A DNA stretch of 64,000 bases, taken from NCBI GenBank assembly GCA_021234155.1, contig JAJEKV010000010.1, positions 18,263,418 through 18,327,417 on the forward strand. The letters are read 5' to 3'. Positions 45,326 through 57,175 of the stretch are shown here, piece by piece. This DNA is from Isoetes taiwanensis. Its lineage: Eukaryota; Streptophyta; Lycopodiopsida; Isoetales; Isoetaceae. Every line of letters starts with the position of its first letter. Positions within the stretch are counted from its first letter, which is position 1. The position numbers were made by a program, and so were the translations under genes. A model generated the notes under the pieces. That model was not told where the DNA came from. It was given only the letters and a program-made list of their open reading frames with translations, and did not search any database.

Positions 45326-45711
45326 AACACAAACCATTGCATTTAAGACATTTAAATTAAAATCCCCCTGAAACCCCCTTTGTTTTGGGTGCATATTCAC
45401 ACGGGGGGTTACTTCGGGCACCGAGAGCTGTTGGATGGGCATATATCCCCTTTATTCCGCGATCTGAACCGTACATAGCGATCCTCATTTGTGGGGTATG
45501 CCTGTACAAGTTTTTGTACACTGTATATTGAGATTTGTATATACTATAAGGTTTCAGGAAATGTACTTAATGGTGTTGATTTTGTACATGTATTATATGA
45601 TTTTAGGGGCTCTCGCTGCCCTACGTCACCCCCCGTGTGAATATGCACCCAAACCAAAGGGGTTTTAGAGGGGTTTTAATTTAAATGTGTTAAAATGCAA
45701 TGGTTTGTGTT
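45326..45711. mobile_element. MITE-like element A with long terminal inverted repeats
   Basis: It starts AACACAAACCATTGCATTTA and ends with the complement (TAAAATGCAATGGTTTGTGTT). The inverted arms run about 100 bases each, through the C-rich AATCCCCCTGAAACCCCC and GGGTGCATATTCACACGGGG to GAGAGC. The middle (about 45,430-45,605) is noncoding. Length 386 bases. The short plus-strand frames around it are incidental. Confidence 0.88.
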
Positions 45712-46251
45712 AATTAATATTAATGGTAGTTATGTGTTGTTTGTTATGTCAAAAAAAAATTTGGGCCCTTCCTTAGAAAAGGTAGTGAGCTTATTTGAAT
45801 CCATTATGTCTGCCCATCTATATCTTTGCAAGCGCATAAGATTGCAATATAAATTACCACATGAATATATACTCCCCAAATAGATTTCTTTAAAATGCTT
45901 TTGAAGAATATTAAATCTTATTAACTACACTATTATAACAAGTAAAGTAAACATTACCAACCATTTGAATATGAAGCACAAAAAAGGCGAGCAATGCAAT
46001 AATTTCACCAGATTTTACATTCATTGCATACTAAGTTGATAGGTCCTTGTACCATGTTAGGAAAGTGTGTTGCATCACATAACTCCGTATGAGATGCATA
46101 AGGATTTGCTAACAATAGATATGGAGACGCATTCCATCACATAACTCCGTACCAGATGCATAAAGATTTACAATAGGTTCAAAAGGTATGTTTGAAACAA
46201 AAGCATGTGCTTTATCCAACCATATAGCCTGTATGAGAAGATCAATTATGC

Positions 46252-46631
46252 ACACAAACCATTACATTACACGCATTAAAATTAAATTCCCCCTTAAACC
46301 CCCTTTTGTTTGGGTGCATATTCACACGGGGGGTGACTCCGGGCAACGAGAGCTGTTGGATAGGCATATTCACCCCTTATTTCTTAATCTACACCGTACA
46401 CAAAATTCCTCGTTTGTGGGGTATGGATGTATAGAAATTATGATACTGTATAACAAGATTTGCAAAATACTATAAGATTTCAGGCAATATACTATATGGT
46501 GTTGATTTTGAACATGCAATACATAATTAAAAGGGCTCTCGCTGCCCTCACGTCACCCCCGTGAATATGCACCCAAACAAAAGGGGTTTAAGGGGAATTT
46601 AATTTTAATGTGTAATGTAATGGTTTGTGTT
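46252..46631. mobile_element. MITE-like element B, same family
   Basis: Starts ACACAAACCATTACATTACA and ends TGTAATGGTTTGTGT; about 380 bases, with the same arm and middle order as element A (GGGTGCATATTCACACGGGG, GAGAGCTGTTGGATAGGCAT, CTCGTTTGTGGGGTATG). The open frame at 46,188-46,475 crosses it and is not a gene. Confidence 0.88.
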
Positions 46632-47724
46632 ATAGGTTAAAATTTTTTTTTACCTTCCGGGGCAATGAAAATTGTCTATGATTGTTGTGTACATCGCTAT
46701 AGGTTCTTGTGCCTAAGACAGTATGCTTCTACAGACTATATCTCTAAAAGAGTGGTTTCCAACTGAAGAGCAAACAAATCATGTGAAACCTAAATATTTC
46801 AGTCTAAATATTTTGAAAGGGAATAAAAACATGCCTCAACCATACGCACAACTAATACAAGGCTTGCATTAAGAAGTCAAATTTTGCAAAAAGGATGTAG
46901 ACCAAGCTAACAGATAATACACATAATAAATATGTAGGAAAATCTTAGTTGAAGAAACATGTCCAGAAATAGGTATGCATACAAATGGCATGCATACAAA
47001 TTGCGGAACTAAATTCTCGAAACATATCCAAATGAAATGGATTGTAATGGATATAGATCAAAAACCTTCATGGCTGAAGATATGCCCAGAACAGAAACCA
47101 AAGAATAGATGCACCAACTGAAATGGCCAAAAAAGATAAGACCCAAGGAAGCTTATGATTCATAAGTGAAACCAATCTGCAGCTATTAGGTCTTCTTTAA
47201 CAATCTAATAACAATCTGATGTGTGGCATCTACGAAGATGTTGGCAACTCAACACATTACTGAAATCTCAGTGACAAAGTGAGCTGTGTTTATCATAGTA
47301 GATAATAGATGTACGCTGAATAAAATACGTGCTTCAAACCTGGTAAAAAAAGAACAAATATGGCTTAGGACATTTGCAAGCCTTCCATCTGTTGTGCTTT
47401 TGAAAGAGAAGCGGGTGTACATAACCAAAAGTGTTCAATAGTTGCCCCTCTTTATGCCTTCCTTTAAAATGTCTGAAAGGCTCTAAAGCACTCTTTATTC
47501 TTCATATTATCTCTTACCTGCATTGTTATTTCTATTCTCCGCGATTGCACCAGGTGACATTGCACTAAGATTTAGATCTCAGATAAATCTCCCAACACAT
47601 TTAGCACAACCAAGTCCAAATGAAGTAAAATTATGCATGCTGCTATGAGCAGAAAAACCCCAGCAGCAACTATTCCAATAGTTTTGAGGCTGTGGCAAGG
47701 GATGAACAAAATGATCATTTTATG
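46632..47724. other. Unassigned spacer
   Basis: No coding family, tRNA-like motif or known element was recognised. AT-rich, with scattered short frames. Confidence 0.4.
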
Positions 47725-47765
47725 TCAGATTATGTCAATAAATAAAAGAAAAGAAAGAAATAGTA

Positions 47766-48009
47766 TCTTACCTGATTTTGGAACCCGAGAGCTTCCAGAG
47801 GAAGAAGCAGAAAGGGGGGAGGGGCTGAGGAAAAATCCTGGCCATATCCTTCTGGCATACTTCTGTATGCTTTCAGAAATTATGTTTTCCACAACCAACT
47901 TGCACTCCCAGCTTCCGCTTTTGTTTGCCTGATACCCGTTGAATGCAAGGCTCAAGAATGTCTGCCAAATAATTCCTTGCATAGTTGAGAGGTCGCTCCA
48001 AGTCTTCAC
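47766..48009 (-). other. Possible exon of an unrecognised gene
   Basis: The minus strand is open from 48,009 and encodes [20 protein letters not shown] and [20 protein letters not shown], then a Ser-rich end (PLSASSSGSSRVPKSG) that meets a strong donor-like CAG/GTAAGATA near 47,770. A second minus frame (47,873-48,205) overlaps it. Coding on this strand is plausible but I cannot name a family. It may belong to a fragment like the ferrochelatase one. Confidence 0.25.
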
Positions 48010-48412
48010 GAACCGAGGAAGAAATTCCTTCTTTGATACATTCGAATTTTGGCAAAGATCGCCCTACGCCAAAATCAAAGACCCAAATCAAAGACCCCTG
48101 CCGGAAATGCGTAAAGCACGAAACAAGGCGAAATATGAGACATGGAAAATGCCTTGTTGGAATCGCTTCGAGTAAATCGACCCTTGCGAGAAGAATCATA
48201 GGCAAAGGATTTGCTTTCGAATTTTGGCGCGGCGCTCCTTTCCTTTATGCCCGGGGAAACCGGGAAATACCTAAAATGGCTGCAGCTAACCCTAAAGTAG
48301 CACGGCTCGAGCCCTGCATGCACACCACTTCTAAATAAATCATAGAAATACAAAACAATGGGGATAAATTTTAAATAAACCATGGAAATAAAAATAAAAC
48401 CCTGCTAAAAAG

Positions 48413-48575
48413 GGGGTAAACCATTGAAGATATGGATTTCAAGAAAAAAATACGGGGCGCACTCTAGAAGTACTGATTAGTATGCCTCGCAGAATACCCC
48501 CATCAAATCATATAAAAACCATAGCAAACCCGTACAAAAATACAAAAAAAAACCCCTGTTATTTTGCTACATATG
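48413..48575 (+). repeat. Dispersed short repeat, copy 2 of 3
   Basis: GGGGGTAAACCATTG, GCGCACTCTAGAAGTAC, ATCAAATCATATAAAAACCAT, GTACAAAAATACAAAA and AACCCCTGTTATTTTGCTA, in the same order as at 29.9 kb and 50.2 kb. Confidence 0.78.
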
Positions 48576-50214
48576 CAATTGCAGTGCTCCAGCACTGGAA
48601 TTATTCCATGGTCTTCCCACATGGTTATGAGATAGTAGGGTGAAAGCATGCTAGGGTGTACCATCTAAAGTACCTATTTAGGTAGTACAAAACTACCCAG
48701 AAAAGTACCCAGCACTGGGTACTGGGAACTTGCAAAAATGCCGCAATAAAAAATAAGTTTGAGAGTTAATTCATTTATTTTAGTCATTAGTAGTATTGTT
48801 ATCCTCTAGTACTATAGATTGACATGCTATTGACCCTCAATTCAAAAATTTTCGATTGATTTTAATGGAAAGAAAAAACAGAAAAGTACCGGTTTAAAAG
48901 TACCGGTGTAGGTACTTTTGAGGGTTCAAAGTGGTACACCAGAGTATGCTTTTACCCAAGAGCAACCTTCATCCACCATGTTAGAATGGAAAAAGCACCA
49001 AGAATAATTGCGCGAAATGTGATCTCATCAAATAACATCCCTCGGCCCGGCATTTTCCGGACTTTGCTACCATGACATCTTTGGGCAAAACGTTGCAATC
49101 ATTCTTTGTCCAAGAAACCAATTCATCTTTGGTGAATGAAGTAAACTCGCAAAAATACAATCGTGCATCCGGAATAACAATATATGGTTAACAAATATTT
49201 GATGTAAATATGCAACCTAGCTTTAAAAATAATGCAACTTACTCACGGGCAAGTGCTTGGATGCTATTAACACAACCATAACCTGCACTCACATCATAAC
49301 AATAGGTTCAAATAGGTTCGATCCATAATACCCGCGGTCACGTGATCATCAAGAAACGAGATCAACTTCCAATCTAAATACATCAACCGATGTTTGCACA
49401 ACAACTTCTTTCAAGCACTTACCTAATATGGAGACTATGGATGTCATCCATGTGAACCTCTCAAGCTCACAGATACGCTTGAGAAAATGGCATCAAGATG
49501 GGTAGAAACAACACCGCAAATTGGATCGTGGGCATGGTTAGACTTAGAACCTTAAAAATTTTATTGTTTTTAAATGGCGGTAGACTTTAAGAGAATTGCT
49601 TACCGTGAGTCCAAATATAAGAGAAACTTCATTTGGGACACCAGCATTTGCCTTATAGGTTCCAAGTACATTTGCAAATAATCCCCAAAATCCAAGCTCC
49701 AAACCAGCCAAGAGACAACGCTTTGATCTCCGAGAGGAGCGGTTGGAAGAACATGCAAAAACACAGCGAGGCAAAGATGGATCACGACAAGAGAGTTTAA
49801 GCTTTCAGTACCTCCTCAAGAACTATGATCACTCATCTCGGATACAATGGGGTTCTCGATCCATACAAGGCACCAATATGTGAAGCATGAACAAATTTAC
49901 GCCTTTATTCAAGGCAATTGAGAAATTTTCGAGCAAGAAGTCAGTGATAGTGATGGTGAAGGGTCCCACTTCGAGGCATTGGCGGGGACTTCAATTTTTG
50001 TGATGCTTTAAACTCCCGTAACCTACTAGGTCGCATAACCGAATCCATCGTTGCACAAAAAATCTCGAGATGTGGCTCCTTTGGCTTTGCCTTCCCGAGC
50101 CCCGCCGAAGAAGAAAAATGTCGAAACAAACTCCAAAATAACCCTAAAATATCTTTGTTCGATGCCTGCATGTTTGATTTTCAGATATGTAGAGAAATCA
50201 TAGGTATGACCATT
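48576..50214. other. Spacer with weak minus-strand coding traces
   Basis: A minus-strand open stretch (49,544-49,774) reads RRSKRCLLAGLELGFWGLFA and meets a donor-like CACG/GTAAGC near 49,605. It faintly recalls EamA-type transporters, but the match is too weak to name. A GTACCGGT-containing cluster lies at 48,885-48,915. Nothing else recognised. Confidence 0.3.
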
Positions 50215-50512
50215 AAAAAATGCCACTAAATTTGGAGTGAGCGTATGTGCACTCTAGATGTACCGATTAGTACATCTCATGGAATACTATCATCAAATCA
50301 TATAAAAACCTTAGGAAAAAAAGTACAAAAATACAAAAACAACCCCCTATTATAATGCTAGATATAGATTCATTTGCAGTTGCACATAGAATCATTCTTA
50401 TTGTTTATAACCCTCAAAATATGTGCGGCATCTTTTAATTCATTCAACAATTGAAGTGTTGATAAAGTAAATATTTTCTCCAAGTGTGTTGCCCCCAAAA
50501 TCGTCCCCTTCT
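50215..50512 (+). repeat. Dispersed short repeat copy 3 joined to a copy of the 45.1-kb repeat
   Basis: 50,215-50,368 is the third copy of the 29.9-kb repeat. It is followed directly by 50,368-50,512, which matches 45,111-45,262 (AGATTCATTTGCAGTTGCAC and following). The two families are adjacent only here. Confidence 0.8.
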
Positions 50513-53500
50513 TCTATAGCAAGCCCCTCTTTTATGAGGCACTAAACTCGTTAGCTAAGGGCTCAACTGGAACTCTCTGTTAAAACCATAATCGGCAACT
50601 AGTCAATCCCTAGTTTGATCTATTGTTATCTGCTTCATTGTATCAACAATGAACGTGTTCCCTTGTGAACTTGCCTTCTTTTTTTTAAGCAAGCATTGCA
50701 TTGTCAAATGTTGGGACTTTAATACTGGGTTCAATTGCACGGGCCTGAACTAAAGAAGTGTTTGCGGCGGCCTTGGCCGCCGCGATAAATTTCTTGTAAT
50801 GATATATATGAACACGTCATGCAAAATTTGGCAATTGTTCATTTTTTGTAGATCTTGCTTCCATGCGCTTGATTTTACTGTGCATTGTGATGTGCATTAA
50901 GATACATAGTTAAGCATCAATAATAACTTTGGATCAGATGCATCTAGCATTTGAAGCCTACCAAACTACATTTCTTCAATGTGATTCGACAATATGAAAG
51001 CTATTTAGCATATGGACATGGTCCAAATAAAACACTACAGGATGAAACAAAAATTAAGCCACTTCCACTTGATTCTTCATATGAGTTCACATCAGAGATT
51101 GTTTGCGATATTGCAGAAACACAGAAACCTGATGTCAGGGATTATTTGACCTGATATCGAATCCAGTTGCATGCATAATATTTGTGTGCTTTATTCTATA
51201 TACGTGAATTCTTACGTCACATGTAATAAGCTATAAGATTAGAAAATGCATGAAGACTTGCATAGTGGTAAAATGAGACCCAAGAGACCAAAGGTCAATT
51301 ATTTCATTTATGTCTGCATTGCTTGGACAATTGCAGAGTTCAGATGCTCGGTATGGACCTGAACAATGTTGGGCGGCCCAAGGTCATTCTTTCTTTCTTG
51401 AATATGTTTAATAATCAAAATTTACAAGCACCCTCCAAAAAGTAATTCTGAATTATACTGTTGGATGAAACTTACCTGATGGTCCACGTTACAATTCAAA
51501 TAAAAGCTCCAAGGAAGTCCTGTAAAAAATAAATATAATTAAAATCAACCGATAAAATCCATTGGCAATTCATCATTTCCAATTCAAAAAACTATAACCT
51601 CATGTAGTGTTGGTGCCATCACCTCACCAACACTAGTAATACAAAATCTTAAAATGAGAACATGATCATAAAGGTGTCATCACTATCTCGACACCATCTT
51701 TATAGCAATGGACAATGCATACGGACTCTAGAAGGGCATCCACCGAAATTTGTGCCAAAACAACAACAATAAGTATTAACTCAGAAACAAGAGAAAAATA
51801 ATGAATTGCATATGTGCAATTCGACTCGAGCTCCCTCTAGCTCTTCGTCTGCTGCCATAAACATCTAATCCCTTCCCAAATCAAGTTTCTGTTGCCGTCT
51901 CCACCAGTGGAAATTGATGATCACCATGATCTCAATGTTCGAGAGATGTTGGATTCTAATTTTGTTCATCGGCGCGCGTATTACTTTACTGACTGAGAAG
52001 GATATTGTCCAAGTGATTGCACTTAGAAACCTACAAAAACTCTAACGAATGCACAACTTGAACTCACAACCTGCTAGTTGTTAAACACACAGTGTTGTCG
52101 AGCGCGCTACTAGCATTTCTTAAAGACATTTCCTTGCATTGTTACTAACATTTCTTCAAGACATTCCCTTGCATTCTCTTCATATATGAAGTTGTTTCTA
52201 GGAGGTTCCAGAACATTTCCAAAAGCTACATGCATGCGCAACACTTGACGTGATTTGATCTGTTGGAGTAGTACGATTGCGACCGTTGGACTAGATATAT
52301 ATAGAGGCAGCTCATTCATGTTGAACCACTTCGGTCTAATGTTAGTCTTCAGCCTTTTAGCTCATGCCCTTGTATTTTGTCTAAATTATCAAGAACATAA
52401 TGTTTCATCATATTTTCTGCATATTTCTTGCATATTTTCTCCTGTTTTCGCGTAGGTTCATGACAACGACATCCATTCCAATCATGACCTATCAAGAGAC
52501 ATGACAATATGTTATATCTCTAGGATATGATAGCACACACCTTTACTGTTAGCCTCACATGGATGGTGTCAAGCTCTATCACAAAAATGAAAACTAGCAA
52601 TGCTCATTTGGATGATTCTTGTATTTGTTAGATGGTATGAAGTATGGAATGTTGATTGATCGACATGAGGGTTCTTTGAAATTGTTTATTGATATACTTA
52701 TTTAATGGAGACGTGAAACCTGGCCATTACTCATGTAAATATTGGAGATGAACCACGCCTCAATTATTATGGGCCGCCCATCCTATGGTCCTAAAACACG
52801 TGAGGGTGCATCCCGCACATTCTTATGATTCAACCCCTTATTTCAGATGCATATATCCTTGTATTAATGCATACAATCTTGTATTGAGACATGCGGGGCG
52901 TGAACATGTAGCAAAATGGTTGGAACACGTGACAAGTTAAGATTGTCTTATAAATTATCATATTGTTTCATTTTTGGGTTGCCCCTAGGGGGGCAAACCC
53001 TTGTTTATGTGGGCTTTTGGCATATCCTAGGTATATGCTAGAATATCCCTAGGATTTGCTCGTGGATCGCTAAAAACTTATGATTATCAGAAATGCTCTG
53101 GGCCACTTCGCTTGGTGGGCAACCGCTTCTCGAAACCGTAACCCTGAGAGGTCTCTTGGGCGTATGGCAAAGTATCCCTAATGCGGATCGAGAGATAGGG
53201 TGATACAAATCAGGGCTTATTTATTTCAGAAGTCCGCTTGCTTGATTCTTTTGCTCTTCCACCGAATGGTATATCGAAAAGGAAGCGATTTTCCATTGGC
53301 TTTTCGGGCCGTGATTCTTTTTCCTTTGGCTGCTAGACCATATTTTCTCGCCTTATGGCAAGGATTTTTTTGTCATGGAGCTTAACCCTCACTTGCTACA
53401 TGCAAATCAATTCAAATGTGAGCTTCCGAATTTATCGGCCGATTTTTGCAATGAAGAAATTTTAATGTATTTCATTAGGTTGATTCCGGCAATAAAATGT

Positions 53501-54100
53501 TTGTAATCTTAGTGCTTTTTAGAAGATAATGAAGGTTTCATGCCATTCGGCTTTAGGTATAGGATTGTATAGAAACAAGATAATACAAAGCTGATTCTTA
53601 TATATGTTTGTCGTCCGCAACCGGCCGGGTAATCCGGGCTTGGTGAAGAATAGCTAAGTGGGAATTCGGGCTGGTTAGTAGTACTTTTTGATGGGTAATA
53701 AAGTTTAAAATGAAACGACTTATTTGTCGGAACGACTTCAAAAGGAATCTTTGAAAGATTCCCTAAAATTCCCTTTAAAAAGTCCATTTTTAAGATTTTT
53801 TTGACAGTGTGACAATTTAAGTAATTTAGGTACCATTTTTTTGAGGGTTGATTGAACATAACTTTCATGCAAAAATTTCAAATAGCAATTTTCATCCTCC
53901 TAAACTAGAACAAAAAATAAATTACTTTTATAAAGTGTAGCAAAAAGGCAATTAAAAAAAATAGCAAGGGTAATAGAGTGACAAAGAAGTGATATATTCA
54001 TGGTTGTGAAAATTGTACAAAATTGTCAAAATATAGAACATTTTGGACGACAACATCACCGCTTTTTCGCTTTTTTTACATGTTTGAGTCATCGGACAAA
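50513..54100. other. Unassigned spacer with one minus-strand tRNA-like segment
   Basis: At 52,046-52,112 the minus strand has TAGTAGCGCGCTCGACAA and GGTTGTGAGTTCAAG, like the pair at 10.2 kb. A 67-residue plus frame at 50,951-51,154 ends in a stop and has an acidic C-terminus but no known motif. Otherwise no gene or element was recognised. Confidence 0.4.
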
Positions 54101-55832
54101 CTTACATTTTGCGCGAAAGATCGGATGCATCTCATCCTCCGACTCATTTAATCCCCATCACTTGAGCCTTCATCCTCGACTTCACTCTCAAAAACTCGGA
54201 TGTACTCGACGATCTTCTTCCTCACTGCCTACAAGTGAGTCCTCATCATCATCTTTTTTGGCCACCTTTCTAGGTTGTTTGTCTAATCCACATGCCGACC
54301 TTTTATTAAAGTTTGAGTGACCATATTAGAACTTATTAGCAAAGAAATGTAACAAAAGTCATATGCAAGAACCTTTCACTTGATAGATCTATGATGCCAG
54401 ATTTGCTTTGGACTTTGCTCTCTTTCCCAATTCTCTTTTTTACCATCTCCAAAGTATAACTCCCACCTAAAAGCACCGGGCAAAGATTTGTTCTCATCCA
54501 AAGGCACTTTAGTTGAGTGGAAATTCCAACCTCTCTTGTTACCTCGAAAGATTTTAGCTAGCCGTAATCGGCTTCCCAGACTATCATTATCACCGACAGC
54601 TATGAGCATTCCTTTCTCAATCTCTGAAGATCAACCGGATACTCGAGCAACTTGTTGTGTCAGTAAGCGTCGGGGCCGCTGTACATGACTCGCCATCTTC
54701 ATCCGAAGCTAGCCAATATCTCTACATGTTCCTCTTGATTATCAACTTGCACAGGAGAGTTTGCCTAGATGGCCGGGCTGAATGTAACCCGGTTCTTCGA
54801 CCTTGTAATGAAGCTTGCAAAATATCACGCTGTCGTGAAAAAAAAACGAGGCCACCATAAAGCATCTGCCTCCCCAAAGTGGTTAGAGCACGACCAATAC
54901 TTGTCTCAATAAAATCCAATGATTTGCTTGAGCCAAATGCTCTTCCCTCCTTTTTACTCTTTGTGATTTCTTTCAAGCTTTTAGAGGCATTTGATCGGGC
55001 AGAGAGCATGGAACTAGTATTGGGGATGGTAATGAATTGAATACCGGCTGGCCGCCAAAAGCAAAGATGTGGCATATTTCTTTCTTGTAAGATGGCCCCG
55101 CCATCTACAAGTGAAATTTTGATCCGATCTTAAATGTAATATTTCAAGGGCTCAATAGCACAATGACCCGCTTGATCTCTTCGAAAAATCCATTCTTTGA
55201 AATCATAAGTTTCTTCCAACAACCTCGATGTCCGGACGAGGATTGTAGGAATCTTGGATAACCTCAATCATTGCTAGTAGGTCGAGAGCTTTTTTTCGAG
55301 CAAGACGCTTAGAGAACCCATCGAACATCCGATCAATTTGGTCGCGGTGTAAGACTGACCAAACAAGCAGGAAACCAATCTTCACCTTCTTGAAGATTTG
55401 TTTCTCTACTAGCATAGCACAAAAAGCAAACAACGCCTCGATTCTTATTTTCCCTTGTCGTGTTGTCTAGTCAAGATACGTAACCCATGGTATATGTTCT
55501 AGATTGGAAAGAAGCTTATTCAATATTGTGATAGTGAGATTTGGATCAGCATGAATGTTTGATAATTCAAAAATGCCTTGCAAGATAGTTTTCCATTAAA
55601 ATACCATAGCACCAACAACATGCAGATGTATGAAATCTTCTTCAGCAAAGATCCTTAGGCACATTGACAAAATGTGGTAGGGTGGTTCCTTTCCGTCCAT
55701 TCCATCAATAACAACCGATATGTAGTTGAGTGGTTGTTCCAAGCTTTCTTCCTATGTTTTGTCAATTTTCTCCCTTTCCAAAGAGCTTACATCCCCAGAT
55801 TTCGCGTCGGATTTGCTCTTGCTTCCGGGCAT
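54100..55832 (-). pseudogene. Decayed coding region of unknown family
   Basis: From an ATG at 55,832 the minus strand reads MPGSKSKSDAKSGDVSSLER, then a stop, then further pieces in phase or nearly so: LNYISVVIDGMDGKEPPYHI, then LFAFCAMLVEKQIFKKVKIG and FDGFSKRLARKKALDLLAMI (55,203-55,433). A piece at 54,722-55,075 has SKSLKEITKSKKEGRAFGSS and SIGRALTTLGRQMLYGGLVF. Near 54,240 an acidic stretch (KKDDDEDSLVGSEEED) looks like a nuclear-protein tail. Stops and shifts break it in many places. I do not recognise the family. It may be a gene relic or an unknown element. Confidence 0.35.
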
Positions 55833-56400
55833 GGTATTTGAGAGCCTATTGTTAGGGTTTTTCCTCCCAAGTGGGGGTTTTTTCATCCCTAAGTAGGGTT
55901 CACCGCATGCTTACATTGTTTGTTTTGGTGTTGGGGTTTTTGGCTTTTTTGCCTGTTTCGCGTGCCTCATAGGCCTCTCGCCTCGTGGACGTTAAAAATA
56001 AACTTCCTTCCTTCCTTCCTTCCTTTCCAAAGATTGTTGTTCTCTGTGCTTGTTCGCCCTTCAATGCATCCGAAAATGAAAATATGTTTAGAAAAAACCT
56101 ACTTTTAAAAGTAGAACTAGGCAAGAACACGCCCCGAAGCTTACTTTTAGTGTGAAGTGTCCTTGCATTTTGTCTCCTGAAGCTTTTAATTCGAGCATGT
56201 AGCACAAACGTACATCCTATGCTTTCTAGGAATGGCCACGCGAGAAAACTCTTTTTTCCGAAAGCACAAAAAGTAAGAGTAGCGCATAAAAGCGCTTCTC
56301 CAAATTCAACACACATCTCCTTATAATTATCGTAGACTTTTTGTTTTTTGCGGAAATTCACAACCACCCCAATTCTGGGTCCACACCTAAAAACAACAAG
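55833..56400. other. Spacer with a (TTCC)n tail
   Basis: GTGGACGTTAAAAATAAA at 55,987 followed by a TTCC run to 56,028 resembles the end of the short element in the 1.6-kb array. The 155-residue minus-strand frame (55,900-56,367) reads through this repeat and shows no known motif. Confidence 0.5.
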
Positions 56401-56779
56401 AACAAAAAAAAGACCATATGTCGTTGTTTTAAAAAAAAATCTACATGTGGTTATGTAGAGGTGTGGTTTATTAAGGAGGCGGTGTAGTTTTTTGTATGGA
56501 GCTATAGTTTTTTTTTGAAGATGTGGTCTTTTTTTGAGGTGTCGCTTTTTAAAAGAAGTGTTGCTTTTATTTTTTGAGGGGGGTGTTTGTTTTTAAGAAA
56601 GTGTTGTTTTTGAGGTGTAGTTTATAACTAGGTGTAGTTTTAAGGAGTCATTTTTTATGGAAGTATAGTTTTTAAGTGTGGTTTATAAGGAGGTATAGTT
56701 TTAAGTGGTTGTTTTTTTTAGGAAGTATGGTTTTCCTCAAGTGGTATAATTTTTTTCAATCAAGGTGTTGTTTTTGAGG
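56401..56779 (+). repeat. Low-complexity GGTGTAGTTTTT region
   Basis: Degenerate repeats of GTGGTTTTT, GGTGTAGTTTT and AAGTGTTGTTTTT occupy the place where the left part of the Copia 5' LTR would be expected. Confidence 0.7.
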
Positions 56780-57150
56780 TTACATTTGCTTGACTGTTGT
56801 TGAAAACGCAGGTGCTTGAAGAGTGTTGCAACCTCGCTTTGCCGGTTGGTGCGCAAAAAGGTCCGCCGCTTGTGCAGTAGAAGTTTGTCGCTTATGCAGA
56901 GAGAGCGTGTCTTGTTCCCCGCTACTTTTGTTTGTCGCGGATTTACCTGCTGATAATATCGAGATTCAATCGCTGAATCCGGAGAAGGAGAGCTGATTCA
57001 AGTCCTGCCCGTAAAACTTTATAGTGGTGTCTCAATACATAGAGTGACAAAGCACGCATTGTCTTAAGCTTGTTTTTCTTCACAAATGCCGTTTTTTGTT
57101 ACAAAATTTTTGTTAAGCTTGATTTGTTAATATATTTGACAATTTCAACA
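56780..57150 (+). repeat. Truncated 5' LTR of the Copia element
   Basis: Matches 61,739-62,099 from TTACATTTGCTTGA to TTTGACAATTTCAA, with small indels, and ends in CA before the primer site. Confidence 0.88.
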
Positions 57151-57151
57151 T

Positions 57152-57163
57152 TGGTATCGAGCC
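57152..57163 (+). promoter_or_regulatory. Primer-binding site, initiator-Met tRNA type
   Basis: TGGTATCGAGCC follows the LTR end by one base. One base is missing compared with TGGTATCAGAGC, as in the 8.5-kb element. Confidence 0.8.
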
Positions 57164-57175
57164 AATTAGGAAAAC

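Noticed and set aside
49544-49774. EamA/drug-metabolite transporter exon
   Set aside because: Only a faint resemblance over about 20 residues; no second supporting exon found.
55900-56367. 155-residue minus-strand gene
   Set aside because: The frame reads through a TTCC-tailed repeat and shows no known motif.
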